Assembly: GCA_009363875.1 (NCBI GenBank)
Contig: CM018688.1
Location: forward strand, 58,009,001 to 58,073,000
Origin: Mikania micrantha
Lineage: Eukaryota > Streptophyta > Magnoliopsida > Asterales > Asteraceae
Reading direction: 5' to 3'
DNA length: 64,000 nucleotides
The stretch's first letter is position 1; each line of letters opens with the position of its first letter. The notes below the pieces were generated by a model. It did not search any database. It saw only the letters and a program-made list of their open reading frames with translations, and was not told where the DNA came from. The translations under genes were made by a program, and so were the position numbers. Positions 32,820-44,250 of the stretch are shown here, in pieces.

Positions 32820-35460
32820 GTGGGGTTTGGATTGGGAATTGAATAGTTAATGGGAATAATTAATAAAATAATGGAAAGCGTTGTTTAAAATAATTACGCG
32901 ATGGTGAGGACGCGAATATTAATTAAAACGCGAATATTATTTTAGGAATATTAACTTAATAATGTATTCGAGTGAGTGACGATTCACACGAATATAATTC
33001 TAAAGAATAATATACTGAAACGATATTCCATAAATCGTAAGTCGAATAGAATTACGATACGAACGATGGATTCGGAAAGGTGACGATCTTTACGAATTCG
33101 TATGTGAGTAACGCGTTTCGATGAGATAACCGAAATAATATCGAACGATATCAAATTAAGAAAAAGAATTCAAAAACGTTTATTAGGAAATACAACCTTC
33201 AATGAATTTGAATAAAAGTCGTTTTATTAAACAAATAATAAATAAACGAAAATAAATAAAATCATTTTATAAAACGAAATTCAATTAAAACCGTTGTGTT
33301 AAACGAGATTACTTTATTTGAACGTTTCGTGTTTTAAAGTATATTTATGTGGAAACCGAGCAAATAAAACGAGATAACGCGAAATAATCGTAACCGAGCA
33401 CGCGGGATCACCTCGGAGTATAAAAAGATGGAATACTTCATCTTCTTCATTTCCCACCTCACATTCTCTCTCTAAAAAGAAAATCTCGGCTCTCTCTCTC
33501 ATCCTAACTTCTCTCTAAGATATCTTCCTTATTTCTTAACCACTTCGCTTGATTCTCGTCCCAAATCGTTCGTATAATCGAGTAGAACAAGAACCCACGA
33601 AGAAATCCAACTTTTGATCGAGTTTTGAAGATAAAATACGTGCTTTACTTTCTGAGTTTTTGTGTAATAACCATCGGGTTTAGCTGCTATCTTGTAAACA
33701 CGATTTTACCACTTTAAATCCTTAAAACGAGCTGGCATGAAGGGGTAGGAACCCAAGGTCTACCGAACCTAAGTGTGACCAAACCTGAGAGGTTCGCCGA
33801 ACCTATGGGGATAGCCGAACCCATAACCCATGAACTGCGAACCCATGTGCTGCGAACCCAAGGGTTGCTAAACCCTGGTGTTGCCAAACCTTGGTGTTGC
33901 CGAGCCTAGGGGTTGTCGAAACCTATGGATTTTCGATACTATCACGCACGCACGTTGGTTGATATCTTTTAACAATAACTAATCGAGATAAACTTTTGTA
34001 CAAATACATACGCGGGTCTTTGCATGGTTATATGTGTGCATGCGTATGTGTATTTTTAAAACCATCATCTTTGAAATAAGAACCTAATATACATATTACA
34101 TGAGTCCATGCATGCATGCACGTATATACATATGTATATGTGCATGTTAGCATACCATGTTTTTCTAATTTAAAATCATCGATTTATTTAAAACTAGCAA
34201 GTTTTAAAACTTTATATTTATTGATGAAAACTTGCACAAACTTGAGTGTTTCACTATAACCTAGATAACTAATCTAAGTTAGTGGCACACTTGTAGATTA
34301 AAGTCGGACACATATGAATACTTAATAATAAACAAACATATATACTTATGGACATGAAACACGTGATAAATACATGTTGTTGAATTGTCTTTGATTTCAC
34401 ATACGTGAGCGCGCATTCTACAAAACACTAAATCTAAGACATTCAGGTGAGTTCTCATAACCCCCTTTTTAAATCATTTGGCTTTTAAACTCGGGGGTGG
34501 AACATGTATACCAGATTAATATTATTTGATAACACATGGGTGACACCTGGATTATCAATGTGATATTTATATTATTGAATTATTATTGATTATGGATTGA
34601 CACAGATTATCACAACTCCGTGAGTCGTTGTTCGTTGAGTTGACTTCGGTCCTCCACAATGACTGAGTTACTGTTGTTGAGTGACTTCAGTCCTCCTCGG
34701 TGATTCCATTGTTGGTTGAGTTGACTAAGGTCCTCCGCAGTGCACTGTATTGTCGCTTATGATTATTAGGAATGTCGTTGATCGAGTTGACTTCAATCCT
34801 CCGCGATGGTTCCATTTACTGTTGGTTGAGTTGACTAAGGTCCTCCGATGTATATTATATTGAGATGATTATGATGAATAATGATTGTTAATGACGATTG
34901 TGGAATTTCTCTTGAATTATCTGATTGATGTGTTTGGTTGTGTTTGATTGACTATACTTGAATGATTATCTGCGATTACTTGGATTATTTGATTGTTGTG
35001 TTTGTTATGTATTGGCAGAGCTGGATTATCTCACAGGTTCACATGTGTATTTTCTTACAAACTATAAACTTTTATGAATAATTAAAAACATTTTTGAAAG
35101 TTAAAAACTTATGATTACTCACCAACTACTTCGTAGTTGACACTTGATTTTCTACATGTTTCAGGAAACGAAGGAAAATAGGTTGAGAAGGATGGTCTCA
35201 CACTTTTGGACATCATCACTTAGGGTCTCGGACTTAGCTAAAATTAACTGGATTACTGAAGACTAGTGTTTAATTAATTTAGCTAATCTTTTGTGTAATT
35301 TGTTGTAACTAAATCATGACGAACATGATTTTTGTGTAATTACTTTAATTGATTAAATTGATATGTGATGATTTATTTAGATGCCCACAAGCTTATGAAC
35401 AATCTACACATCCATCGTGGCATCCCGACGTTTCCGCCATCGGTCGGGGTGTTAAAACAA
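32820..35460 (+). mobile_element. family C LTR (probable solo LTR), forward
   Basis: A promoter-like U3 with TATAAAAAG at 33419-33427 is followed by a C/T-rich start-like leader. Then come a repeat of AACCC/CCGAACCT words (33735-33935), a splice-donor-like CAGGTGAGT (34444-34452) and four to five GTTGAGTTGACT units (34637-34850). The end, GACGTTTCCGCCATCGGTCG with GGGTGTTA, is typical of long plant gypsy LTRs. Layout and the GACTTCGGTC words relate it to family B. Both boundaries are approximate, and no target duplication was found. Confidence 0.6.
33419..33427 (+). promoter_or_regulatory. TATA box of family C LTR
   Basis: TATAAAAAG is followed about 20-60 bp later by a pyrimidine-rich leader with CTCTCTCT runs, a normal plant core-promoter arrangement. 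Confidence 0.6.
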
Positions 35461-35607
35461 TAAACACTCCACTTGGTTTTGCATCTGAACTAGCAATCAT
35501 GCACTAGTATTTCTGACTCTCACTCCACTAATGATGCATCATTATCATAAACTTGCAAAGCAATCAAATTTCCACAATTATACACAAAATTGTACACAAA
35601 GGTCTTT

Positions 35608-35612
35608 CAGGG
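35608..35612. repeat. target site duplication CAGGG, left copy
   Basis: CAGGG directly precedes the copia-like element and is repeated at 38843-38847 directly after it. Confidence 0.9.
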
Positions 35613-36123
35613 TGAAGGTCCATTTAAAATAAGGGAACTAGATCAAACCGGGATCACCATTATTACAAACGTGCGTAATCCATAAACAATCGTGTGTGTG
35701 TTGTAATCAAATGAAAATAGAAGAGAGATTCAAAAAGAAATTAATTTCATTGATCAATGTTCAATCAAACAATTATAAGACTTTAATCATAAAAGAATGA
35801 AGTATGAGTCTTGAACAAACTCTCTCTAAAAAAATATGAATGAAAGCTCTCTCTCTAGATTCAAAGAAAGTCCTAATATTGTGAGTGAAGTTCTCCTTCT
35901 GAAAGAACTAGATTAACCTATTTATAGGTTTACAAGTTCAATATTATCAAATAGTATTATCAAATAGTATTGACAGTAGCTTCCAACAAGTATCTTAGGC
36001 CAGATCAAGATCTACAAGCCTCTAAAATTGTTTCACCTCCTTCAATGAATTGTATTCTGAATTAATGTAATCAAATGACAATAACTAATCACTTAAAGCT
36101 TTTACTAACTTTATGTACGAACA
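35613..36123 (-). repeat. 3' LTR of the copia-like element
   Basis: 511 bp, homologous to 38303-38842 over most of its length. The outer ends differ more than the middle. Confidence 0.85.
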
Positions 36124-37050
36124 GTCTCCCCCGTAGTAATAGCCTGAATATTTGAATTAACAGTTATCCAAACCGTCTTTGGTTTGGGCTTCAATATAAT
36201 CGTTTCATTTTCATGAAACTGACATTCAGCTTCTTTGTTAATCTTTTGATTAATATGATGCCTTATCTTTTCATCCATACTAGAATCGAATCTCTGATTA
36301 TCCCAATTTGGTTGAAAAGATTTAGCATACGATTGAAAGCACATTGTATGTCTTTGTCTATAACCACCCTAGATTATGTAATTATTTTGTTTCACAGTTG
36401 GAACAAAATATCTTGGATTAAATGCATGTGATTTATAAACATGTTTAGACTTCATCTTTTCTTTTTGAAAATAATCATTAAAAGCCTTGGTCAATAAGTC
36501 AATTATGTTGACATTCTTTGCCGTTTTCTTGTTTCTCCTTGACTTTCTTGACCTCCTCCTTGTTTTCCTTTTCTTCTTTTGTTTCTGACACTTAACATGT
36601 TTGGATATTGACTTGAATACTTCCTTATAATATATTAACATGATCATCTTTCATCCGCTTTTCTTGGAGTTCAGATTTATTCTTCGAATCTTCAATTTCT
36701 TTCTTTAAACTCATATTCTCTTCTTTTAACAAATCAAATTCATCACATCTTTTATTTAGACTCATAATTTCACCTTTCAACTCATAAATCTGATCTTTTA
36801 TATCATTAGTATTGGTCCTCATTTTAGAATCATCACACAAGTTGGCAATAGCAATCCAAAGATCTTTAGAATTCTTGATATGTTTATAATTATGAATAAT
36901 GTCTTTGGAGATTGCCATAGAAAGCAAGGTAAAAACCTTCTTTTCAAGATCATAACTTTCCTTCTCTTCTTTATTCAATCTTGATGAATTCTTATAAACT
37001 CCGTTGAGCTTAGGCAGAAAATATAATTTGAGATTTGGGTCGACAAGCAT
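36111..37050 (-). pseudogene. copia-type gag remnant
   Basis: From 37050 the minus strand encodes 141 residues with EKKVFTLLSMAISKDIIHNY and SKDLWIAIANLCDD, the pattern of the UBN2/copia gag core. A charged coiled region follows (LKEENMSLKKEIEDSK). A frame change near 36640 leads to a very basic stretch (KKKRKTRRRSRKSRRNKK) and NPRYFVPTVKQNN. A third frame at 36344-36111 has FQPNWDNQRF. No CCHC knuckle is visible. At least two frame breaks make it non-coding now. Confidence 0.65.
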
Positions 37051-37328
37051 GAGAAACGCTTTAAATTGTGTACTTCAATAAGAGAAATCGCTAAGTAAGA
37101 TAAGAACCGGAAGCTTTGTCATATTCTCAATCTCCACTTTACTAAACAAAGTAGATAACTTTGAAGAATTAGTCATCATGAATTCTAGAGAAAAAATTTC
37201 AACACTTAAAAAAAAATTCTAAGTCTGGTTTTTGTAGATGCTAACAGTATTTACGAAAGTCAACGTTGATACTAAGGCTCCTCTGATACTAACAATATCG
37301 ACAAAGATTCTTTGATACTACTAATATC

Positions 37329-37895
37329 CATGGTTGGAGAAGTCGCTAGGCGCTGCCAGGTCGGTTAACTAGGGAGTTGCGAGTACTCAGCCTAGGCGGA
37401 GAGTACTCAGGGAGTACTCGAATATGATAATTTATAAATAAAAAAATTTTTAGAAAATTATATATATGTCAAATATCATAGGTTTATATGTATAACAGAT
37501 AAAGTAAATATCAATAAAAATAAAAAAGATGCATGTTAAAATCGGTAAAAAAACAAGTGAAAATCCCGTCTTCCAAGGCATCTCCACGAAAAAAGTGAAA
37601 GTCAAACAATAATTGGTAAAAAACAATGAAAATCAGTGAAAAACTGTGAAATTTGGTCAAAAATAGCGAAAATAGTTCAAAAACAGAGAAAATCCGAGTT
37701 GCCCGAGTTGGGCTGAGTTGCCACGAGTGGGACCCAGGTTGTTCCGAGTAGACCGAGTACATCCGAGTTGGACCATGTCCGAGTACATCCGAGTTGGACC
37801 ATGTTAGAGTACAGGGAGCCGACTTGCAAGAAATCGCCTCGGAAGGTGACCAATTCCCGAGTACTCGGCCGAGGAGGCCGAGTTTTACAACACTG
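37329..37895. mobile_element. hAT-type MITE inside the copia-like element
   Basis: Exact 8-bp duplication CTAATATC at 37321-37328 and 37896-37903, the hAT signature. The ends are CATGGTTGGAGAAG and, inverted, CAGTGTTGTAAAAC. Inside, CCGAGTACATCCGAGTTGGA is tandemly repeated near 37755-37800. Confidence 0.85.
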
Positions 37896-38302
37896 CTAAT
37901 ATCGACAAAGATTCATCTAATACTAATATTATCGAAAAAGATTCATCCGATACTAACAATATCGGCAAAGAATCCTCCGATACTAACACTATAGGTACAA
38001 GAAATGGCAGGAAAATCTGAAAACTCAGAACAGCTTGAAAAATCCCAAAAATCCTTGTAAAATCTTCATTTTTGAGGGATAGAAGTAGAATATTATATCA
38101 TTTTATACGTAATTCAAAAATAAACAGCCCTACGCTGTCAATTCGATCAAAAACAAAACTAAAATGGATCAATCTGCCATAAAATGTGGCTGCAAACTTT
38201 CATCTTCAAACAAACTTCCAAGAATTCAATCTTCAACAATTCGAATCTTTTTAAAGCTCACAATGTGATCTCAGAACCGAGCATTAAGGCTCTGATTCCA
38301 CC

Positions 38303-38842
38303 TGAAGGTCCGTTTAAGTCCAAGGATTAGATCGTACCAAGCTCACCACAATTATAAGTGTGCAATATCCATAAACAATCGTTTGTGTTGTAATCAAATG
38401 AAAATAGAAGAGAGATTCAAAATGAAATGAATTTCATTAATCAATGTTCAATCAAACAATTACAAGACTTTAATCATAAAAGAATGAGGTATGAGTCTTG
38501 AATAAACCGTGTCTAAAAAATATTAATGAAAGCTCTCTTTAGATTCAAAGAAAGTCTTAATGTTGTGAGTGAAGTTCTCCTTCTGAAAGAACTAGACTAA
38601 CCTATTTGTATGTTTACAAGTTCAATAATATTTATACGAAACTCTTGGCAAATACTAAGTATATGTCGACACTATTAGTATCGGCATCAATGATACCGAT
38701 ACTAATAGCATCGACAAAACCCTAAAAACCAATACTTAGATTTTGAAACAAAGCAACAAAATACAATTCAAATACATGATCTTGACTCAAAACAATGTAT
38801 TCAGCAATCATCGAAAGTTGTTGGTAAATCTGTGCACCAACA
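38303..38842 (-). repeat. 5' LTR of the copia-like element
   Basis: 540 bp. It contains a perfect 13-bp inverted repeat, CTATTAGTATCGG / CCGATACTAATAG (38672-38684 and 38696-38708), whose similarity extends to about 20 bp. Confidence 0.85.
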
Positions 38843-39189
38843 CAGGGTTGTAGTATTGGCTGGGGCTAATGAATGGAAAAGGAACGTAAATGGCTAAAAT
38901 GGGTGAATTCCAAGTTAAGTTGACACAAACAAAACTACTACGCATAATCACTAGGGTAAGTCTTGACCCTTATTTGATCACTTTTTATTTCTCAACACCA
39001 CTAATATCACTATTAACGATATATATCTTCTTCTCCTTTTCTTTCTCCCTTTTTTTTATTTATTTGTTTAAAATCAACACTACTTAACTTGGATTCACCA
39101 CATGGTTTAAAACTAAAATGGCTCGCAAGGCAAATTTTTGCTAATGTAGTGGGTTTACTAAACAAATGGTAATTAGCTCAAAACGACAA

Positions 39190-39640
39190 CTAGGGGATTT
39201 TGTCAAGGGTTGTCTAATGCTTTGCATATGTGTATTGGTAATTGTGTGAATGAGCAAATCTTAAACGTTTGTTCCATCATTATCACTTTAATCAAATTGA
39301 TTAACAATGTCATTTTTATGTGATTTCAATCCAAGTTTAGCTTAAACTCATTGTGGATCTTTAAACCTAAACCCGGAAGTAATTACCTTTTAATTAATTG
39401 TTTTCAAATTGAAAGTAATGTTTGTTGCCTTGCAACGGTTTTCTCAATTTAATTAAATCGCAAGTTTACATTTTTCATACTTTAATCATGTTGTTAGTAA
39501 CAATTAGCACTTTCCACTTATTCCTTGTGAAGATGACCTTGCTTATCCTTTCTATAGTCATAGGTAGCTAAGTCCTTAATTTTAAATTGTTTTTTATTGA
39601 CCTACGACACTTCGATGAAAATGGCGCCATCGTAGGGGAA
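39190..39640 (+). mobile_element. Athila-like LTR end plus primer site
   Basis: 39200-39610 is the inverted match of 31262-31700. It is followed by TGGCGCCATCGTAGGGGA (39622-39639), a variant of the tRNA-Asp primer site at 5758. The internal part that should follow is missing. Confidence 0.6.
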
Positions 39641-39899
39641 TCAAAGCGCAAAGCGACATCGTCGGATGTAAAGCATACATGTTTATCCACTATCTAGCCT
39701 TGTATCCTTAAATGGAACTTACTTGCCAAATTTTCGTGCAAGCTTGATAAGAAAACCTTATTCCGCAACTTAAAGAACTAGGCATAGTTGAAAACCTAAC
39801 ATATACACCGGTTAATGACCTCGCCTTCACGATTTTCTTTGAGAAAAAATCATTTTTCTGCACAAAGAGACATCTTTTGGAATAATTTTGAAATTTTCA

Positions 39900-41575
39900 A
39901 AGTTTTTCCCTTATCCTCACACTTAAATCTTACATTGTCCCCAACGTAATTTTCTACTAAATACGAGTGTCAAATGAGAGTGATGTGATGAATTACGCGG
40001 ATCCCCAATTCAAATTTCCATTGCAACTCCAAGTTTAATTTAACTTGCTTACTACCATGATTCATCAAGTTACACGATAAATTAACAACCACACGCACAT
40101 GAAATAACAAACATAGTTCAAACAAAAGATCACAAGTGCATGAAAAGAGCACATGGGCCTGAACACAAGCGATCAGTGAGTGCCTAGAAAATAGTCATCG
40201 CATGGTGGGTAAGGTATTGGTGGGCCAAACCACTCCTCCATTATGCTATCACGTACGTCCCGCATGTTAAAGGATCCACTGGTGCTAGATACATGTTATG
40301 GTGATTGTTGCGGTTGATATGGAACCCACGTTGAAGGCATGAACTGTTGTGGCTAGCGCGGGTGCATGTCGTCTTGCATCATTGGTGGGAGAGTGGTATA
40401 ATTCATTTGCTGAGGCCATTCCTGATAAGGGTGCCCTACAATAAAATCAGTTCGAGTGCGCTGCCTTATCTTGCCTGAACCAATCATTCCTCAGCTCTTC
40501 CATGCTATAAGCCAATACTCGTGTGTGTCTGTTCTCTCTCTATCTCTTCCTTCTCAAGCCAAGATCTTTCCCTTGAACTCCGGTCCCACATCATCCTGTT
40601 GGATAAAGGCCACAAATCAAATTCACGTGGTCTCATAGATCTTACCATTGCCTCCATTACATCATCTTCCTCTCCCTTCCTTGGCTCCCATGTCTCTCCT
40701 GTCTCCCTTGATCATCTTGATCATCGTGATCAGAACCAGCTTCATTAATAGCATCAACTCCCACCTCATCAATGCCGCCTGCTCTAGTTACCTCAATAGT
40801 ACCTTGCCTAACTCCTAAGGGTTCCTCTTGTTCACCCCTTCGTAGTGGGGATGCATTTGGTTTCACTCCTTGAATCAGTTGGCCATTTTTCTTGTCTTTT
40901 AGAACATAGTACCTCGATGTCATCTCAAATTGCCACTCCTCCTTGCTAAGTTTGTTGAATGAGAACGGTTTATGTTGTTTTTTCACAATTAGAGTGTTAG
41001 GATTCAATGTACCTTGTTTTCTCATTAATGCAGTTATCAGTCAACAGTGAGGAACCATACATCTCACATTGCTTTCTCTGCTCGCCCAGACATTAAGCAT
41101 TGCTAAGTGCCTATATCTATTGACCTGAAACTAGGGTATGCAGCACCCTTAACTCATAGTGGCGAATTTTTACCAGATACCCCATTCATGGAATGATGTT
41201 GTACCCAGCAACCATCGATAATAGCTTTGGCATGATGTTTAGGTCATGTCTATTTAATTCTCCTCCTGCTCCTTGCCTAAACAATTGTAGAAGAATGTTG
41301 ATTCGTTGTTCTCCCACTGTTTTGTTATCAAACAATGTCTCAGCAGATGGTTAGACATATTGGCCAGCATATTTGGAATCAAAGTTGGCAACTTGCCTTA
41401 TCATTTCAAAAGTCATCACAATTGAAGCAACCCCAACATTCCTGATAAGAGTAATATTCTGAGGTGGATTATTCCCCAAATCTCGTTTCAAGCTGGACAT
41501 CCACTCAATAATAGCATTAACAAGAATACGATCACCTCCATCTTTATCATGAAATGCCAAGCATGTTCTCCCACT
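39900..41575 (-). pseudogene. Athila-like third ORF relic, left arm of inverted duplication
   Basis: On the minus strand: FHDKDGGDRILVNAIIEWM (from 41560), then stop-laden sequence with NRHDLNIMPKLLSMVAGYNI, then RKQGTLNPNTLIVKKQHKPF and WQFEMTSRYYVL (41025-40657). A Gln/Pro-rich tail leads to the block TTGGGGACAATG near 39940, the same non-coding marker found after ORF3 of the complete Athila. I infer an Athila-related third ORF from that order; the protein itself is not one I recognise firmly. Several stops. Confidence 0.5.
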
Positions 41576-41609
41576 ATTTTAGTTACATATTTAACCCAAC
41601 TACGTTGGG

Positions 41610-43010
41610 AAGCATGCTTGGCATTTCATGATAAAGATGGAGGTGATCGTATCCCTATTAATGCTATTATTGATTGGATGTCCACCTTGAAACGAGATTT
41701 TGGGAATAATCCATCTTAGAACATGACTCTTACCGAGAATGTTAGGGCTGCTTCAATTGTGATGTCTTTTGAAACGATAAGGTAAGTTGCCAACTTTGAT
41801 TCCAAACATGCTCGCTCATATGTCTACCATCAGCTGAGACATTGTTTGATAACAAATCAGTGGGAGAACAACGAATCACCATTCTTCAACAATTTTTTAG
41901 GCAAGGAGCATGAGGAGAATTAAATAGACGTGACCTAACCATTATGCCAAAGTTGTTATCGATGGTTGTTGGGTACAACATCATTCCATGAATGGGGGAT
42001 CTTGTAAAAATTTGTCACTGTGAGTTAAGGGTGTTGCATGCCCCAGTTTCAGGTCAGGAGATGCTATCATTTAGGCACTTAGCAATGCTTAATGTATGGG
42101 CGAGCATAAAAAGCAAGGTGAGATGCTTGGTTCCTCACTGTTGACTGATAACTGCATTATTGAGAAAACAAGGTGCATTGAATCCTGACACTTCGATTGT
42201 GAAAAAACAACATAAACCGCTCTCATTCAACAAACTTAGCAATGCTATCATTTAGGAACTTAGCAATACTTAATGTCTGGGCGAGCAGAGAAAGCAAGGT
42301 GAGATGCTTGGTTCCTCATTGTTGACTGATAACTGTATTAATGAGAAAACAAGGTGCATTGAATCCTGACACTCCGATTGTGAAAAAACAACATAAGCCG
42401 TTCTCATTCAACAAACTTAGCAAGGAGGAGTGGAATTTGAAGTGACATCGAGGTACTATCTTCTGAAAGACAAGATAACTGGCCAACTGATTCGATGAGT
42501 GAAACCAAAAGCATCCCCACTATGAAAGGGTGAACAAGAGGAACCTTAGGAGTTATGCAAGTTACTATTGAGGTAACTCTATCAGACGACATTGATGTGA
42601 TGGGAGGTGATGCTACTGATGAAGCTGGTTCTGATCAAGGGAGACATGGGAGCCAGGGAGGCCGAGCGAAAGATGATGTAATGGAGGCAATGGTAAGATC
42701 TATGAGACCTCGTGAATTTGATTTGTGTACTTTATCCAACAGGATGATGTGGCACTGGAGTTCAAGGGAAAGTATCTTGGTGAGAGAGAGAGAGAGAGAG
42801 AGAGAACAAACTGGCACGAGTATTGGCTTATAACATGGAAGAGCTGAGGATGATTGGTTCAGGCAAGATGAGGAAGTGCACACTTCGACTGATTTTATTG
42901 TAGGCACCTTTATCAGTAATGGCCTTAGCTAGTGGATTATAGCACTCTCCCACCAATGATGACCGACGACATGCACCCACGCTAGTCACAACAATTCATG
43001 CCTTCAAATT
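41610..43010 (+). pseudogene. right arm of inverted duplication (same ORF, forward)
   Basis: The mirror of 40290-41575: CATGCTTGGCATTTCATGATAAAG starts at about 41611, then the same coding order, ending near 43010 at the counterpart of 40320. It contains an internal tandem duplication (about 42056-42234 repeated at 42235-42420) and a (GA)n run at 42782-42805. Many stops; no intact frame. Confidence 0.6.
42782..42805. repeat. (GA)n microsatellite
   Basis: About twelve GA units. The mirrored arm near 40535 has CTCTCTC only briefly, so the expansion followed the duplication. Confidence 0.9.
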
Positions 43011-43189
43011 TGATTATAAAAGTTTTGTGGTTTTGTGATATTAGAAAACACGTCAAAGGATACGATAAATAGGATTATGACTTTGAATCATAAGCTGACC
43101 AATTTGAATCATTGGTTGTCATTTTTAGAGTTTGTAGGTTTCATACTATAATGTTGTTGAAATTATTGGCTAATGTTTTAGAATTGTAA

Positions 43190-44250
43190 GCAGTTGCATT
43201 GATTGGTCCAACATTAGTCGTCATACATGTTCATCAAGTCTATAATTGTTGTGAGAGCATTCGACAATCCAAATGACATAACAAGAAACTCGTAATGTCC
43301 GTAATGTGTTCAAAAAGCAGTTTTGGTATATCTTTCACTTAACTCATGGTAACTCAATCAAAGACCTAACTTGGATAACTAGCTTGCACCTTGCAATTGA
43401 TAAAACAAGTCATATCTTTGTAAAGGATACATGTTCTTCATAGTCATTTTGTTCAGCTCCCAGCAATCGATGCACATCCTCATGCTTCTATCCTTATTCT
43501 TCACGAATAACACCGTTGCCTCCCATGAGAAAACACTTGGTAATGATATAAAGCCTTTATCAAGGAAGTCTTGTAGTTAGGCTATCATTTCTTTCACCCT
43601 AGTCATCTTACTAACTTTTTTCTCAACATCAAAGGAACTTAATATCTTTTTAACTATACCATGTAACCCGTCACAAAACATAGTGGAGACAAAAATCATA
43701 CTAGCACCATAATCAAATAATACAAATACATGATTTTTGTTGATAAAAAGGTACATGTCACCACGTGTGGGTCAAGAATCGTATCATCCTTGGTAGTCGT
43801 AAAAGATCGAGCCTTAGCTTTCAGCTTCTCATTGTTCTTCCTTTCTTCAATATTTCAAAATCCTAATGTTCCTGCTTTTGGCTTCTGTAAATCCTTGGAT
43901 GGATTTCCAAATCCATTGCGATTAAAGCAGTTGGTAGCATTTGAGCAGTTGCTCGAGAAACGCACAACCCTCCCGCATCATAACCACAAATTCGTGCTAC
44001 CCGGCACTCACCCATATGTTTCTTCCTGCACTTGCTACATAGCCTAGTTTCCTCTCGTTTCACCCTCTTCTCTAAAGGTCCTCGTCTATTTTTTCGGTTT
44101 CTTATGGTTCTCAAGGACCATTTTGTCTTTGGAAATGTTCGACAGTTCTGCTTCCATGACATCATCCCAGACCACCAAGCTTAGTTTCATTGTTGAATCA
44201 AACATCTTCGGGTATTGGGCTTCGCGTGAATCCAAAATTTTGGAGGCAAC
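43190..44250 (-). pseudogene. Ty3/gypsy fragment: gag knuckle, protease, RT start
   Basis: Minus strand. A zinc-knuckle region has CSKCRKKHMGEC (about 44070-44030). A decayed protease region has FCDGLHGIVK (near 43680). An RT N-terminus follows: SVFSWEATVLFVKNKDRSMRMCIDCWELNKMTMKNMYPLQR (written here only as landmarks: WEATVLFVK, MRMCID, ELNKMT) at about 43550-43390. Several frameshifts and stops. A close relative lies at 51114-52025. Confidence 0.7.

Larger units (their letters stand above)
35613..38842 (-). mobile_element. copia-like gag-only element (TR-GAG type), reversed
   Basis: 3230 bp with LTRs at 38303-38842 (5') and 35613-36123 (3'), both TG...CA on the minus strand. A primer site reading TGGAATCAGAG on the minus strand (38290-38300) is close to the initiator-Met type. 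The purine tract CTACGGGGGAGAC sits at 36136-36124. Between them are a gag region (37050-36111) and non-coding DNA. No protease, integrase, RT or RNase H was found. Retention of all cis-signals with gag alone fits the described TR-GAG class of non-autonomous copia elements. A hAT MITE was later inserted at 37329-37895. Confidence 0.8.

Noticed and set aside
36213..36431. 72-codon plus-strand frame
   Set aside because: Antisense to the copia-type gag remnant.
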